64,000 nucleotides of DNA. It comes from Saccharothrix sp. S26 (GTDB taxonomy: Bacteria; Actinomycetota; Actinomycetes; Mycobacteriales; Pseudonocardiaceae). The position numbers and the translations under genes were made by a program. Within the stretch, counting starts at the first letter, position 1, and each line of letters starts with the position of its first letter. The notes under the pieces are model-generated. The model ran no database searches, was not told where the DNA came from, and saw only the letters and a program-made list of their open reading frames with translations. The stretch covers positions 1-64,000 of the forward strand of contig NZ_JAJUWT010000030.1 of NCBI RefSeq assembly GCF_021390395.1. Direction: 5' to 3'. Shown piece after piece: positions 52,501 through 60,643 of the stretch.

Positions 52501-53918
52501 CCGCGGTCGAGGCGACCTGGTCGCGGTCCGAGCAGGCCGTGGCCGAGGTGTGGGGCGAGGTGCTCGGCCACCGGCCCGCCACGCCCGACGACGACTTCTT
52601 CACCCTCGGCGGCCACTCGCTGCTGGCCGCCCGCCTGCACCGGCTGGTGCGCCGGCGCTTCTCCACCGACGTGCCGCTGTCGGCGCTGCTCGCCACGCCC
52701 ACCGTGCGCGGCATGGCGGCGAGCCTGGCGGGCTCGACCACGCCCCAGGCGCCCGACCTGCGGGCCGACGCGCGGCTGCACCACCTGGTCGTGGGGCGGC
52801 GTCGCGAGCCGGCGGACGGCACCGTGCTGCTGACCGGCGCCACCGGTTTCCTCGGCAGCCACCTGCTCGACGAGCTGCACCGCACCGGCCGCCGGGTGAC
52901 CTGCCTGGTCCGCGCCGACGGCGTCGACCAGGCGCGGCAACGCCTGCGGGACGCGTACGCCAAGTTCGCCCTCGACTCGTCGCGGCTGGACGAGGTCGAG
53001 GTCGTCGTGGGCGACCTGGCCGAACCGCGGCTCGGGCTCGGCGACGACTTCGAGCGGCTGGCGCTCGGGGTGCGGGAGGTCTACCACGCCGCGGCGCACA
53101 TCAACTTCGCCGCCCCGTACCACACGGTCAAGCGCGGCAACGTCGACGGCCTGCGGCGCGTGCTCGACCTGTGCGCGGTCAACCGCACGCCGCTGCGGCT
53201 GATCTCCACCCTCGGCGTCTTCCCGCCGGACTCCACCCCGGACACCGTCACCGAGGGGACCGTGCCGGGCGACCCGGACTCGCTGGGCATCGGGTACTCG
53301 CAGAGCAAGTGGGTCGCCGACCGGTTGGCGCTCCAAGCCCGCGAAGCCGGGTTGCCGGTCACCGTCCACCGGGTGGGCCGCATCGGCGGGCACAGCCGCA
53401 CCGGCGCGTGCCGCAACGACGACTTCTTCTGGTTGCAGCTCAAGGGCTTCGCCCTGCTCGGCCGCTACCCGGCCGATATCACCGAGGCCGCCCCGGTCGA
53501 CCTGCTGCCCGTCGACCACGTCGCCGAGGCCGTCGTGCGGCTCTCCGAGCACGAACCGGACGACCGCACGTGGCACATCCACCACGCCGTCGGCCTGGGC
53601 TGGCCCGAGATCATCGACGTGCTCCGCGAGCGCGGTTACGCCGTGGAGCCGACCAGCCGCGCCGACTGGCTCTCGGCCCTGGAGCGCCAGGCCGAGCACG
53701 ACGACCAGGGCGGCGGCCTCGGCTCGCTGGTCCCCCTCATGCGCGAGGGCGTGATGCGCCTGGGGAGGCACACCTTCGACAACGAGCGGACCAGGCGCGC
53801 GTTGGCGGCGGTCGGCTGCCCGCAACCAGGACCGGACACGGGGTGGGTCCACCGGATGTTCGACTACTTCCAGGACATCGGGGCCGTCCCGTCGCCGGAG
53901 GGGAGGCACCATGTCTGA
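49593..53918 (+). CDS. NRPS C-A-PCP-reductase module, releases dipeptide aldehyde
   Basis: A 1441-residue terminal module. Condensation: HHTVFDG at 149-155. Adenylation: 'YTVYTSGSTGRPKGVVLPE', with A4 as SPAFDVIAEEVFG keeping Asp659, so an alpha-amino (imino) acid is bound; a 4-alkylproline analogue is inferred. A5 is 'SNIYGPSEAHLC' and A7 'MYRTGDVV'. Carrier: LGGHSLLAARLHRL, Ser1009. Thioester reductase from about 1075: LLTGATGFLGSHLLDEL (NADPH) and the catalytic Tyr1235-Lys1239 in GYSQSKW. Reductive release would give the aldehyde whose attack by the anthranilate amine closes the diazepine imine, as shown for SibD/Orf22/TomB. It overlaps the hydroxylase gene by 8 nt. Confidence 0.9.
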   Translation: MTATHEKTLGDAPGFEHFPPSPAQGGLWFDSTYGADPTAYNQPLVLRPTSALDHDVLVEALRVVHRDHSALRTTFEMTDDGEVRQVVHPDLPPIVDVRDQPEGQSDDWVAEQVAEVAGTVFDLRRGPLARVRHLRTAGGARSVLVFNVHHTVFDGMSWKPYLSHLEAAYTAIARGDAPPPPPARQAVEAYARWAGAAENATALAYWRDKLGDAPAAPPVGLPAEGRPRNVTRELVLDEDLSAAVRAFCLAEGVTTSMFFTALYFVLLHRHTRQDDILVGMPVTVREAADAGVVGHLTNTAVLRHRLADGATARDVLAAVRRELLAVLRHRHTPLEAVVGQLRDQGRSADLFTAMITVMPASARVLDLPEWGVRTWDYTPGGAKYDLALVVDEGTDRFTLVVEHTTASPEGGPFAAYLAQRLRTLAESVLAAPDTPVRDLRWIGDEEQRALVRHCARLADAPTLGTEVTDDLVRAGAATGGSDPAIVADGRVLSHAELDRRVDSVAAGLADLGVGQARPVAVLLRPGLDLVTTMLAVLRAGGSYVTFDLGQPRDRLSFALADCGARLLVAATSADLEGVTLPDGLDVVAVSDLDTGRPFPTAARKSPTDPVYTVYTSGSTGRPKGVVLPEVTLTNLVRNQDVLSSGRRMRTLQYMSPAFDVIAEEVFGTLCTGGTLVVPPTDIRTDFPALARFLAEQRVERAFFPYVALRELAAVLASSTVDLSCLREVYVTGERLTITDDLRAMFRRYPNARLSNIYGPSEAHLCTGEELAADPTAWPTLPPIGRVVAGVDARVLVDGDRWAPFGVEGELCVAGPVVSPGYLGLPEKTRQAMVDDPFTPGQRMYRTGDVVVLTPDGRLHYRGRADDQVKIRGYRVEPAEVEAVLERLLDVEAAVVVDVPAGADRVLHGFVRSTAEPPDDWRARVAAELPGYMIPREVTRLDALPITSNGKTDRRALRALAEGHDAAAPRPAVEATWSRSEQAVAEVWGEVLGHRPATPDDDFFTLGGHSLLAARLHRLVRRRFSTDVPLSALLATPTVRGMAASLAGSTTPQAPDLRADARLHHLVVGRRREPADGTVLLTGATGFLGSHLLDELHRTGRRVTCLVRADGVDQARQRLRDAYAKFALDSSRLDEVEVVVGDLAEPRLGLGDDFERLALGVREVYHAAAHINFAAPYHTVKRGNVDGLRRVLDLCAVNRTPLRLISTLGVFPPDSTPDTVTEGTVPGDPDSLGIGYSQSKWVADRLALQAREAGLPVTVHRVGRIGGHSRTGACRNDDFFWLQLKGFALLGRYPADITEAAPVDLLPVDHVAEAVVRLSEHEPDDRTWHIHHAVGLGWPEIIDVLRERGYAVEPTSRADWLSALERQAEHDDQGGGLGSLVPLMREGVMRLGRHTFDNERTRRALAAVGCPQPGPDTGWVHRMFDYFQDIGAVPSPEGRHHV

Positions 53919-55296
53919 CCGGGCGATACGTTCGGTGGCGATCATCGGCGCGGGACCCGTGGGCTGCGCCCTGGCCACGTTGCTGCGCCGACAGGGGCTG
54001 ACCGTCGACGTCTTCGAACGCCGGCCGGAGTCGGCGGGCGGGGGCAGCGGGCACTCGTTCAACCTCACCCTCACCTCGCGCGGGCTGGACTGCCTGCCGC
54101 GCTCGGTGAAGCGCCGCCTGTACCTGCAGGGCGCGGTGCTCACCAAGCGGATCATCCACCACCGCGACGGGGCCATCTCGACGCAGCCCTACGGCACCGC
54201 CGACGCCCACCACCTGGTGTCCATCCCGCGCCGCGTCCTGCAGGACCTGCTGCGCGACCAGGCGCTGCGCTCGGGAGCGGAGATCCACTACGAACGCGCG
54301 TGCGTCGACGTGGACACCGCGCGCCCGGCCGTGCTGCTGCGCGACCGCGACGGCGCGACGTCGTGGGTGGAGGCGGACCTGGTGGTCGGCTGCGACGGCG
54401 CCAACAGCGCCGTGCGGGAGGCGATCGCCGCGAAGCACCCCGGCGAGCTGCTCGTGACCAGCGAGACGATCGCCCACGGCCACGCCGAGATCACCATGGA
54501 CTACGCCGACGCCGACCCCACCGGCATGCACCTGTGGCCGCGCGGCGACCACTTCCTGCAAGCGCAGCCCAACCGGGACCGCACGTTCACCACCAGCCTC
54601 TTCCGGCCGCTGGACGGTGACGCCCGCAGCCCCCGCTTCGCGGGGCTGGGCTCGCCCGACGCGGTCGCCGACTACTGCGCCACCGAGTTCCCGGACGTCT
54701 TCGACCGGATGGCGGGGGTCGAGCGGGACCTGGCGGGCAGGCGGCCGGGCAGGCTGCGCATCGTCACGTGCGCGCCGTACCACCACGGGCGCGTGGTGCT
54801 CGTCGGTGACGCCGCCCACGCCGTCGTGCCGTTCTTCGGGCAGGGCGTGAACTGCAGTTTCGAGGACACCGCCACCCTGGCCGCGCTGGTGGAGAAGGCC
54901 CGGTTCACCGCGGGCGCCCACGCCGGCGACACCGCCGGGGCGGTCGTCGCCGAGTACAGCGACATCCGGGTGCGCGCGGGCCACGCGCTGGCCGAGTTGT
55001 CACTGCGCAACCTGGAGGAGCTGTCCGACCGGGTGGACAGCTCCTCCTTCCTGGCGCGGCGGGCCCTGGAGCGGCGGTTGCACGAAGTCCACCCCGACCT
55101 GTTCACGCCCCTGTACCAGTTGGTCGCGTTCACCACGATGTCCTACGACACCGCGCAGCGGGTGCACGCCGAGCTCAGCGCGGCCCTGGACGAGGTGTGC
55201 GCGGGCCGGGACCCGGTGGCGGAACGGGACGCGATCATCGGCGACTTCGCGCGCCTGTACGGCGGCGCGGGCAGCCGGGCGAGCCATGCCTGCTGA
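53911..55296 (+). CDS. kmo: kynurenine 3-monooxygenase
   Basis: A 461-residue flavin hydroxylase. FAD motif VAIIGAGPVGCALATLLRR, the KMO-specific 'GHSFNLTLTSRGLDCL', VVGCDGANSAVR (DG motif), VVLVGDAAHAVVPFFGQG near residue 300, and the strongest family marker, 'HPDLFTPLYQLVAFTTMSY', near the C-terminus. The usual C-terminal membrane anchor of eukaryotic KMO is absent. It makes 3-hydroxykynurenine, the precursor for methylation and kynureninase cleavage. It is the last gene of the rightward operon and its start overlaps the NRPS gene, so it is made together with the synthetase. Confidence 0.88.
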   Translation: MSDRAIRSVAIIGAGPVGCALATLLRRQGLTVDVFERRPESAGGGSGHSFNLTLTSRGLDCLPRSVKRRLYLQGAVLTKRIIHHRDGAISTQPYGTADAHHLVSIPRRVLQDLLRDQALRSGAEIHYERACVDVDTARPAVLLRDRDGATSWVEADLVVGCDGANSAVREAIAAKHPGELLVTSETIAHGHAEITMDYADADPTGMHLWPRGDHFLQAQPNRDRTFTTSLFRPLDGDARSPRFAGLGSPDAVADYCATEFPDVFDRMAGVERDLAGRRPGRLRIVTCAPYHHGRVVLVGDAAHAVVPFFGQGVNCSFEDTATLAALVEKARFTAGAHAGDTAGAVVAEYSDIRVRAGHALAELSLRNLEELSDRVDSSSFLARRALERRLHEVHPDLFTPLYQLVAFTTMSYDTAQRVHAELSAALDEVCAGRDPVAERDAIIGDFARLYGGAGSRASHAC

Positions 55297-55305
55297 CCGG
55301 CCGCG

Positions 55306-56067
55306 TCACCTCGACAGTGGGAAGGGGGTGGGAGCCCCGGCGGTCTCGACCGGGGCCCCACCCCCGCCGTCGGCGTGGTCCTCCCGGCCCACGTCGGTGA
55401 AGCGGAAACCCACCCCGCGCACCGTGACGATCCAGTGGCCCGCGCCCAGCTTGCGGCGCAGGCTGCTGACGTGCGTGTCGATGGTGCGGCTGGCCAGCGG
55501 GGTGACGTCGTCCTCGACGCTGTCGTACCCCCAGACGCGGCGCAGCAGCTCGGCGCGGGTGAACACCCTGTCCGGCTCCGCGGCGAGCAGGTGCAGCAAC
55601 TCGAACTCCTTGCGGGTGGTCTCGACCACCCGGTCGCCGACCCGCACCTCCCTCAGCGTGGGGTGGATGCGCAGCTCTCCGAAGGTGATCACGGGTGGCG
55701 ACAACACCTTGGCCCGCCGCAGCAGCGCGCCCAGGCGGGCGACCAGCTCACGGCTGTGGTACGGCTTCTCGACGCAGTCGTCGCAGCCCGCCTCGAGCGC
55801 GAGCACGCGTTCGAGCTGGGAGAACGACGCGAAGGCGATCATCGGGACGTCGCTGACGGCGCGCAGCTCCCGGCACAGCGTGAGGCCGTCGAACTCGGCC
55901 AGGTCCAGGTCGATGAACACCACGTCCGCGGCGCGGTGGGCGACCATCGTCTCGGCCGCCGTGGCCACGTGCACCGGGTCGTACCCGTGCCTGCGCAAGT
56001 CGTTGAGGGTCTCCTCGGTGCCGTCACAGTCGGCGACGACTAATACTCGGTGTCCACCACCGATCAC
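55306..56067 (-). CDS. orphan, atypical OmpR-type response regulator
   Basis: A 253-residue regulator. GTG 56067 lies after the GGGGG-containing leader. The receiver has the phospho-acceptor Asp53 (FIDLDLAEFDG) and Lys101 (VEKPYHSRE), but the acidic pair after strand 1 reads ADCD (residues 12-15) and the conserved Thr is Ala80 (MIAFASFSQ), so normal phosphorylation is doubtful. The winged helix is intact (TIDTHVSSLRRKLG, 'WIVTVRGVGFRFTD'). No kinase gene accompanies it. JadR1-type atypical regulators of antibiotic clusters share these features and bind end products instead of phosphate; a similar role is inferred. It is convergent with the kynurenine hydroxylase and divergent from the MFS exporter. 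Confidence 0.82.
   Translation of the reverse strand: MIGGGHRVLVVADCDGTEETLNDLRRHGYDPVHVATAAETMVAHRAADVVFIDLDLAEFDGLTLCRELRAVSDVPMIAFASFSQLERVLALEAGCDDCVEKPYHSRELVARLGALLRRAKVLSPPVITFGELRIHPTLREVRVGDRVVETTRKEFELLHLLAAEPDRVFTRAELLRRVWGYDSVEDDVTPLASRTIDTHVSSLRRKLGAGHWIVTVRGVGFRFTDVGREDHADGGGGAPVETAGAPTPFPLSR
55325..55364. terminator. long hairpin at the convergent 3' ends
   Basis: GGGGTGGG-A-GCCCCGG (55325-55340) pairs with CCGGGGC-CCCACCCC (55350-55364) through 15 base pairs, with one bulged A and a 9-nt loop. It lies inside the C-terminal coding end of the response regulator, about 30 bp past the hydroxylase stop, and is a probable bidirectional terminator. The regulator's C-terminal PAGT-rich tail may exist only because the stem is coding. 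Confidence 0.6.
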
Positions 56068-56242
56068 TTCTCTACCCCCATCCTGGTTCGAGCACGTCGA
56101 CTCTGAAGTCTCCACGTACCCGGCTTCATTCCAACGAAACCCGCACTTCACGAGGGTTGTCGGCCACGGGTGGCGTGCCGCGTCCCCCGATCGGAGTGCA
56201 ACAGCCCATGAGGGCGATTATCCCAGCGCGAAAGGATGAGTG

Positions 56243-57796
56243 ATGGGCGGCGAACAGAGCAACGGGACCGACCGCGCGGCGCCACGCCGCCTGCCCGCCG
56301 GTCCGTGGCGCGGCCTGGCCCTGCTGACCTTCCCCCTGATCGTCCTGGCCCTCGACGTCAGCGTGCTGTTCCTGGCCGCCCCGGTGCTGGGCCGCGATCT
56401 CGGCGCGGGCCCCACCGAGCTGCTGTGGATCACCGACGTCTACAGCTTCGTCATCGCCGGTTTCCTCATCGTCATGGGCGCGGTCGGTGACCGGGTCGGG
56501 CGGCGCAAGCTGCTGGTCGTGGGCTGCCTGTCGTTCGCGGCGGCGTCCGTGCTCACCGCCTTCGCCCCGACGCCGGCGGTCCTCATCGCCGCCAGGGCCC
56601 TGCTCGGCCTCGCCGGCGCCACGCTGATGCCGTCCACCCTGGCCCTGATCCGGGTGCTGTTCCCCGACGAAGCCCAGCGGCAGAAGGCGATCGCGGTCTG
56701 GATGACCGCGTTCTCCGCGTCGGTGGCGGTCGGCCCGGTGCTCGGCGGGATCGTCATCGACCAGCTCTGGTGGGGTGCGGTGTTCCTGTTCCCCGTGCCG
56801 TTCCTGGTGGTGTTCGCGCTGCTGGCCCACCGCTTCCTGCCCGAGCAGCGCGCCGAGCGCCCGCAGCCGCTGGACCTGGCGAGCGTCGCGCTCATCGCGC
56901 CCGCCATGCTGGGGCTCGCTTACACGATCAAGTCCCTCGCCGTCGGTGATCTCGGCGTGGTCACCGCGGCCGTGTTCGCCGCCTCCGTGATCGCCGGCGT
57001 GGTCGCGGTCCGCCGCCAGTTCCGCGTGACCGGTCCGCTGATCGAACCCGCGCTGCTGACCAACCGGCGGGTGCTCGGCGCGCTGGCGCTGCTGCTGATG
57101 GGCGTCAGCGCGATGAACGGGTTCTACTTCCTGGCACCCCAGTACTTCCAGCACGTCCAAGGCCGCTCCGCCTCGTCCACCGGCCTGCTCCTGCTGCCGT
57201 TGGCCCTCACCGCCGTGGTGGCGTCCCTGGTGACGCCCCCGCTGCTGGGCCTGGTCCGCCCGCCGCTGCTGGTCGCGGGGTGCGCCGCCCTGTCGGGCGC
57301 GGGTTTCGTGCTGCTGGCCCTGTGGTCGGGGCCGCTGTCGGCGGTCGCCCTGACCGCGCTGGGGTGTGTGATCGTGGCGGGGATCAGCGCCCTGGGGGTC
57401 GTCATGACGGACCTCGTCGTCGGCGTCGCCCCGCCGGAACACGCGGGCGCGGCGGCGGGCATGTCCGAGACCGCGGGGGAGCTGGGCGTGGCGCTGGGCG
57501 TCGCCGTCATGGGCTCCATCTCCGTCTTCGCCTACCGCACCACCGTCGTGGACGACCCGGCCGCCCTGGACCCCGCCACCCGCGCCGCCGTCGCCGAGTC
57601 CGTCACGACCGCCCGCGCCGTCGCCGACGACTCGCCCGACCCCGCCCGCGTCCTGGACACCATGAGCAACGCCTTCGACGCGGGCCTGTCCTGGTCCGCC
57701 GCCGCTGCCGCCGTCGCCATGGCGGTCTGCGTCACCCTGGCCCTCACCCTCCTGCGCAAGGCCCACACCCCGGCGGACCAGACCGGGACCGGCTGA
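56243..57796 (+). CDS. MFS drug exporter (DHA2, 14-TM type)
   Basis: A 517-residue major facilitator with about 14 hydrophobic segments. Motif A 'GAVGDRVGRRKLLVVGCL' lies after helix 2, motif C-like 'AVGPVLGGIVID' in helix 5, and 'LDVSVLFLAAPVLGRDLG' at the start is typical of the EmrB/QacA branch. It likely exports the cluster's product by proton antiport. ATG 56243 follows AAAGGA (a GTG at 56240 is possible). It is divergent from the atypical response regulator across about 175 bp, the most likely place for that regulator to act. Confidence 0.88.
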   Translation: MGGEQSNGTDRAAPRRLPAGPWRGLALLTFPLIVLALDVSVLFLAAPVLGRDLGAGPTELLWITDVYSFVIAGFLIVMGAVGDRVGRRKLLVVGCLSFAAASVLTAFAPTPAVLIAARALLGLAGATLMPSTLALIRVLFPDEAQRQKAIAVWMTAFSASVAVGPVLGGIVIDQLWWGAVFLFPVPFLVVFALLAHRFLPEQRAERPQPLDLASVALIAPAMLGLAYTIKSLAVGDLGVVTAAVFAASVIAGVVAVRRQFRVTGPLIEPALLTNRRVLGALALLLMGVSAMNGFYFLAPQYFQHVQGRSASSTGLLLLPLALTAVVASLVTPPLLGLVRPPLLVAGCAALSGAGFVLLALWSGPLSAVALTALGCVIVAGISALGVVMTDLVVGVAPPEHAGAAAGMSETAGELGVALGVAVMGSISVFAYRTTVVDDPAALDPATRAAVAESVTTARAVADDSPDPARVLDTMSNAFDAGLSWSAAAAAVAMAVCVTLALTLLRKAHTPADQTGTG

Positions 57797-57816
57797 CCGG
57801 GAAGAGCCGCTCCCGG
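57797..57816 (+). terminator. hairpin after the MFS gene
   Basis: CCGGGA and TCCCGG pair across an 8-nt loop immediately after the exporter's TGA. The stem is short (6 bp) and there is no T-tract, but the position fits a terminator at the right edge of the cluster. Confidence 0.45.
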
Positions 57817-57894
57817 CGGTCCGACCAGTCGAACGCAGAGTTGTTCGGAGGCAGAGGAATTGGGGTGATCCGCGCGCGCTGATGTCATGAAACA

Positions 57895-57909
57895 CCTTGC
57901 GACGCAAGG
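57895..57909. promoter_or_regulatory. palindrome upstream of the sulfonate-type transporter
   Basis: CCTTGC-GAC-GCAAGG is a perfect inverted repeat about 110 bp upstream of the ABC permease gene, in the only long gap before that operon. It is a candidate operator. No regulator gene is adjacent. Confidence 0.4.
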
Positions 57910-58015
57910 ACTTTGGGCGAAGGTGTCCACTGCTCGGGACGGATGATCGCGGCAGGCGCATTTCTGTACATTCACCACCGTCTCGCTCACCTCGCCGTTC
58001 GCACGGAGCTGTTCC

Positions 58016-58831
58016 ATGGCGCAGAAACAACCGCGGCGCGCCGCGCTGTCCGTCACGCACGCGGTCGCGGTGCGGGTGGCGGCGGTGGCCGCGTTGGTCG
58101 CGGTGTGGGAGTTGTTGGTGCTGGCCGGGTTCTGGCCGCCCGCGGTCCTGCCCGGGCCCGTGCAGGTGTGGGACCAGTTGCTCGCCGCCTCCGACAGCGC
58201 CAACGGCCAGGGCGGGTACGCGGGGTCCACTGTGGTCGAACGGCTCGGCGTCAGCCTGCGGCGGGTCGGGTACGGCTCCGCCTACGGCATCCTGGTCGGG
58301 GTGGGGCTCGGGCTGCTGATGGGCCTGGTCCCGCTGATCCGCGCGGTGGCCGAGCCGTTCGTGACGTTCCTGCGCGCGCTGCCGCCGCTGGCCTACCTGA
58401 GCCTGCTGGTCATCTGGTTCGGCATCGACGAGGAACCCAAGGTCTACCTGCTCGTGGTGGCCGCCTTCCCGCCGGTCGCGGTGGCCACCGCGGCGGCCGT
58501 GACCGGAGTGAACAGGCAGTACGTGGAGGCCGCGCACGCGCTGGGCGCGTCCCGGCTCGGCGTGGTCGGCACGGTGGTGCTGCCCGCGTCCGCGCCCGAG
58601 ATCCTCACCGGCGTCCGGCTGGCCGTGGGCGTGGCCTACAGCTCGGTCGTGGCCGCCGAGACCGTCAACGGCGCGGACGGCATCGGGGGCATGGTCCTCA
58701 ACGCCCAGCGCTACAACCAGACCGCGGTCGTCCTGCTCGGGCTCGTCGTCATCGGCGTGACCGGGCTGCTCATCGACACCGCCATCCTCGCGCTGCAACG
58801 CGCCGTCTCGCCGTGGCGCGGGCGGGCCTGA
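58016..58831 (+). CDS. ABC transporter permease (sulfonate/taurine/nitrate family)
   Basis: A 271-residue permease with about six membrane helices. The BPD_transp_1 fold shows 'AVAEPFVTFLRALPPLAYL' and the EAA loop 'YVEAAHALGASRLGVVGTVVLPASAPEILTG', as in SsuC/TauC. It would form the membrane channel for the solute-binding protein and ATPase encoded just downstream. Coupling to a TauD-like dioxygenase suggests a sulfonate as cargo, but nitrate, riboflavin precursors and aliphatic esters use the same family. Confidence 0.85.
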   Translation: MAQKQPRRAALSVTHAVAVRVAAVAALVAVWELLVLAGFWPPAVLPGPVQVWDQLLAASDSANGQGGYAGSTVVERLGVSLRRVGYGSAYGILVGVGLGLLMGLVPLIRAVAEPFVTFLRALPPLAYLSLLVIWFGIDEEPKVYLLVVAAFPPVAVATAAAVTGVNRQYVEAAHALGASRLGVVGTVVLPASAPEILTGVRLAVGVAYSSVVAAETVNGADGIGGMVLNAQRYNQTAVVLLGLVVIGVTGLLIDTAILALQRAVSPWRGRA

Positions 58832-58854
58832 GCGCCGACACCGGGAGCACCACC

Positions 58855-59871
58855 ATGTCCGTCACCCGCAGATCGGTCCTGTCCCTGCTCGCCGCCGCAC
58901 CCGTGCTGGCCGCCTGCGGGGTCGGCGGCTCGTCCACCGGCGAGTCCGGTGGGCGCCAGGTCCGCATCGCCTACCAGAACTTCGCCGACAGCACGCTGCT
59001 GGTGAAGGACCAGGGCGTGCTGGAGAAGGCCCTGCCCGACCACAGGATCGCCTGGACCTCGTTCGACTCCGGCGCGAGCATCAACACCGCGTTCCTGGGC
59101 GGCGCGATCGACCTCGCGGTCATCGGGTCCAGTCCCGCGGCGGCCGGGCTGTGCCCGCCGCTGAACATCCCCTACCAGGTCGTCGAGCTGCTCAACGTGA
59201 TCGGCGACAGCGAAGCGCTGGTGGTGCGCAAGGCCAGCGGCGTCACCGACATCAAGGGCCTGGTGGGCCGCAAGGTCGCCGCGCCGTTCAGCTCCACCGC
59301 GCACTACAGCCTCCTGGCCGCCTTCCAGCAGGCCGGCGTCGACCCGGCGTCGGTGACGCTGGTGGACCTGGAACCGCAGAACATCCAGGCCGCCTGGCAA
59401 CGCGGTGACGTCGACGCCGCCTACGTGTGGACGCCCGTGCTCAGCGTGCTCCAGCAGGACGGCCTGACCCTCACCGACAGCGCGAAGCTGGCCGCCGCGG
59501 GCAAGCCGACCTTGACGTTCACCGTGGCGCGCAAGGAGTTCGTCGACCAGAACGGCGACGTGCTGGACGCGTGGTTGGCCGCCACCGACGACGCCCTCAA
59601 GAAGATCAAGAACGAGCCGCGGGTGGTCGCCGAGGCCGTGGCGCGGCAGATCGGCGCGAGCGTGGACGACGCGTTGTCGCAGCTCAAGCAGAACATCTAC
59701 GTCGACCACGCCGAACAGCTCGGTCCCGAGTACTTCGGCACCGCCGACGCGCCCGGCAAGCTCGCCGAGCAGCTGCGCGCCGCGGCCGAGTTCCTGCACG
59801 GCCAGAAGAAGGTCGAGGCGGTGCCGGACCTGGCGACGTTCCGCGCGGCCCTGCGGGCACCCCGTGGGTGA
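58855..59871 (+). CDS. ABC solute-binding lipoprotein (taurine/sulfonate type)
   Basis: A 338-residue lipoprotein. The twin-arginine-like start TRRSVLSLLAAAPVLAAC ends in a lipobox Cys at about residue 21. The mature protein has the NMT1/SsuA fold: 'IAYQNFADSTLLVKDQGVLEKAL', 'SGASINTAFLGGAIDLAVIG' and 'WQRGDVDAAYVWTPVLSVL'. It would capture the substrate at the membrane surface and hand it to the permease. Its stop overlaps the ATPase start by 8 nt. Confidence 0.85.
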   Translation: MSVTRRSVLSLLAAAPVLAACGVGGSSTGESGGRQVRIAYQNFADSTLLVKDQGVLEKALPDHRIAWTSFDSGASINTAFLGGAIDLAVIGSSPAAAGLCPPLNIPYQVVELLNVIGDSEALVVRKASGVTDIKGLVGRKVAAPFSSTAHYSLLAAFQQAGVDPASVTLVDLEPQNIQAAWQRGDVDAAYVWTPVLSVLQQDGLTLTDSAKLAAAGKPTLTFTVARKEFVDQNGDVLDAWLAATDDALKKIKNEPRVVAEAVARQIGASVDDALSQLKQNIYVDHAEQLGPEYFGTADAPGKLAEQLRAAAEFLHGQKKVEAVPDLATFRAALRAPRG

Positions 59872-60643
59872 GCCGCTGGTGGAGCTGGTCGACGTCGAGC
59901 ACCGGTACCGGGCCAAGGGTGCCGACGTCCCCGCCCTCGGGCCGTTGGACCTGCGCGTCGACGCGGGGGAGTTCCTGGTCGTGGTGGGCCCCTCCGGGTC
60001 GGGCAAGAGCACCCTGCTGCGGCTGGTCGGCGGGTTCGAACGGCCCACCGCCGGCGTCGTCCGGGTGCTCGGCGGGACGCCGGTGGCGGGCCGTGACGTC
60101 GGCACGGTGTTCCAGCAGCCCCGGCTGTTCCCGTGGCAGACCGCGGGCGGCAACATCGCCACCGCGCTGCGCTGGGCGGGCGTGCCGCGCGCCGACCGCC
60201 CGCGCCGGACCCGCGAGCTGCTCGACCAGGTCGGCCTGGCCGAGCTGGGTCCGCGCCGGACGTGGGAGATCTCCGGCGGGCAGCAGCAACGGGTGGCGAT
60301 CGCCCGGGCGCTCGCCGCCCGGCCGCGGCTGCTGCTGATGGACGAGCCGTTCGCCGCGCTGGACGCGCTGACCCGCGAACGGCTCCAGGAGGACGTCCGC
60401 TCGCTGACCGACGGTGAGCGGGGCGTGGTGTTCGTGACGCACAGCGTGGACGAGGCGGTGTTCCTGGCCGACCGCGTGGTCGTGCTGTCCGACCGACCGG
60501 GTCGGGTGGCGCTGGACCTGGCCGTTCCGCTGCCCCGGTCGGGGGTGCCGGCCGACGAGCTGCGCGGGTCGGCGGACTTCGCCGCGCTGCGCGGCGAGGT
60601 GGCGGCCGCCGTCCGCGGCCTGACCGTGAGGGAGAGAACGTGA
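59864..60643 (+). CDS. ABC transporter ATPase (SsuB/TauB family)
   Basis: A 259-residue ATPase starting at GTG 59864. Walker A GPSGSGKSTLLRLVGGFE near residue 43, Q-loop 'VFQQPRLFPWQTAGGNIA', signature ISGGQQQRVAIARALA near 136, Walker B LLLMDEPFAALD and the switch His in VFVTHSVDEAVFLADRV. It energises the adjacent permease and binding protein. The 4-nt overlap with the dioxygenase gene couples uptake to catabolism. Confidence 0.9.
   Translation: MGEPLVELVDVEHRYRAKGADVPALGPLDLRVDAGEFLVVVGPSGSGKSTLLRLVGGFERPTAGVVRVLGGTPVAGRDVGTVFQQPRLFPWQTAGGNIATALRWAGVPRADRPRRTRELLDQVGLAELGPRRTWEISGGQQQRVAIARALAARPRLLLMDEPFAALDALTRERLQEDVRSLTDGERGVVFVTHSVDEAVFLADRVVVLSDRPGRVALDLAVPLPRSGVPADELRGSADFAALRGEVAAAVRGLTVRERT

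Larger units (their letters stand above)
29542..57796. other. pyrrolobenzodiazepine-type biosynthetic gene cluster
   Basis: Contiguous genes encode all the hallmarks of anthramycin/sibiromycin-like pathways. From left to right: 4-alkyl-L-proline formation from tyrosine (29542-35950); kynurenine-derived anthranilate formation mixed with amino-sugar and glycosyl-transfer genes (36080-45428); UvrA-like resistance (45454); a bimodular NRPS with reductive release (47765-53918); kynurenine 3-monooxygenase (53911); an orphan regulator (55306) and an MFS exporter (56243). Start/stop overlaps of 4-8 nt link most genes into long operons. The product prediction is inference from enzyme families known in these pathways; the boundary at 29542 is the first enzyme gene after the TIR pair. 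Confidence 0.8.

Noticed and set aside
49497..54176. Leftward 1559-codon open frame opposite the NRPS genes
   Set aside because: Composition is His/Arg/Gly/Val-rich with no motif; it mirrors the codon bias of the real C-A-PCP-R gene on the plus strand.
56126..58798. Leftward 890-codon frame opposite the MFS and permease genes
   Set aside because: A His/Gln/Gly/Arg-rich shadow of two well supported genes and their intergenic region; no domain visible.
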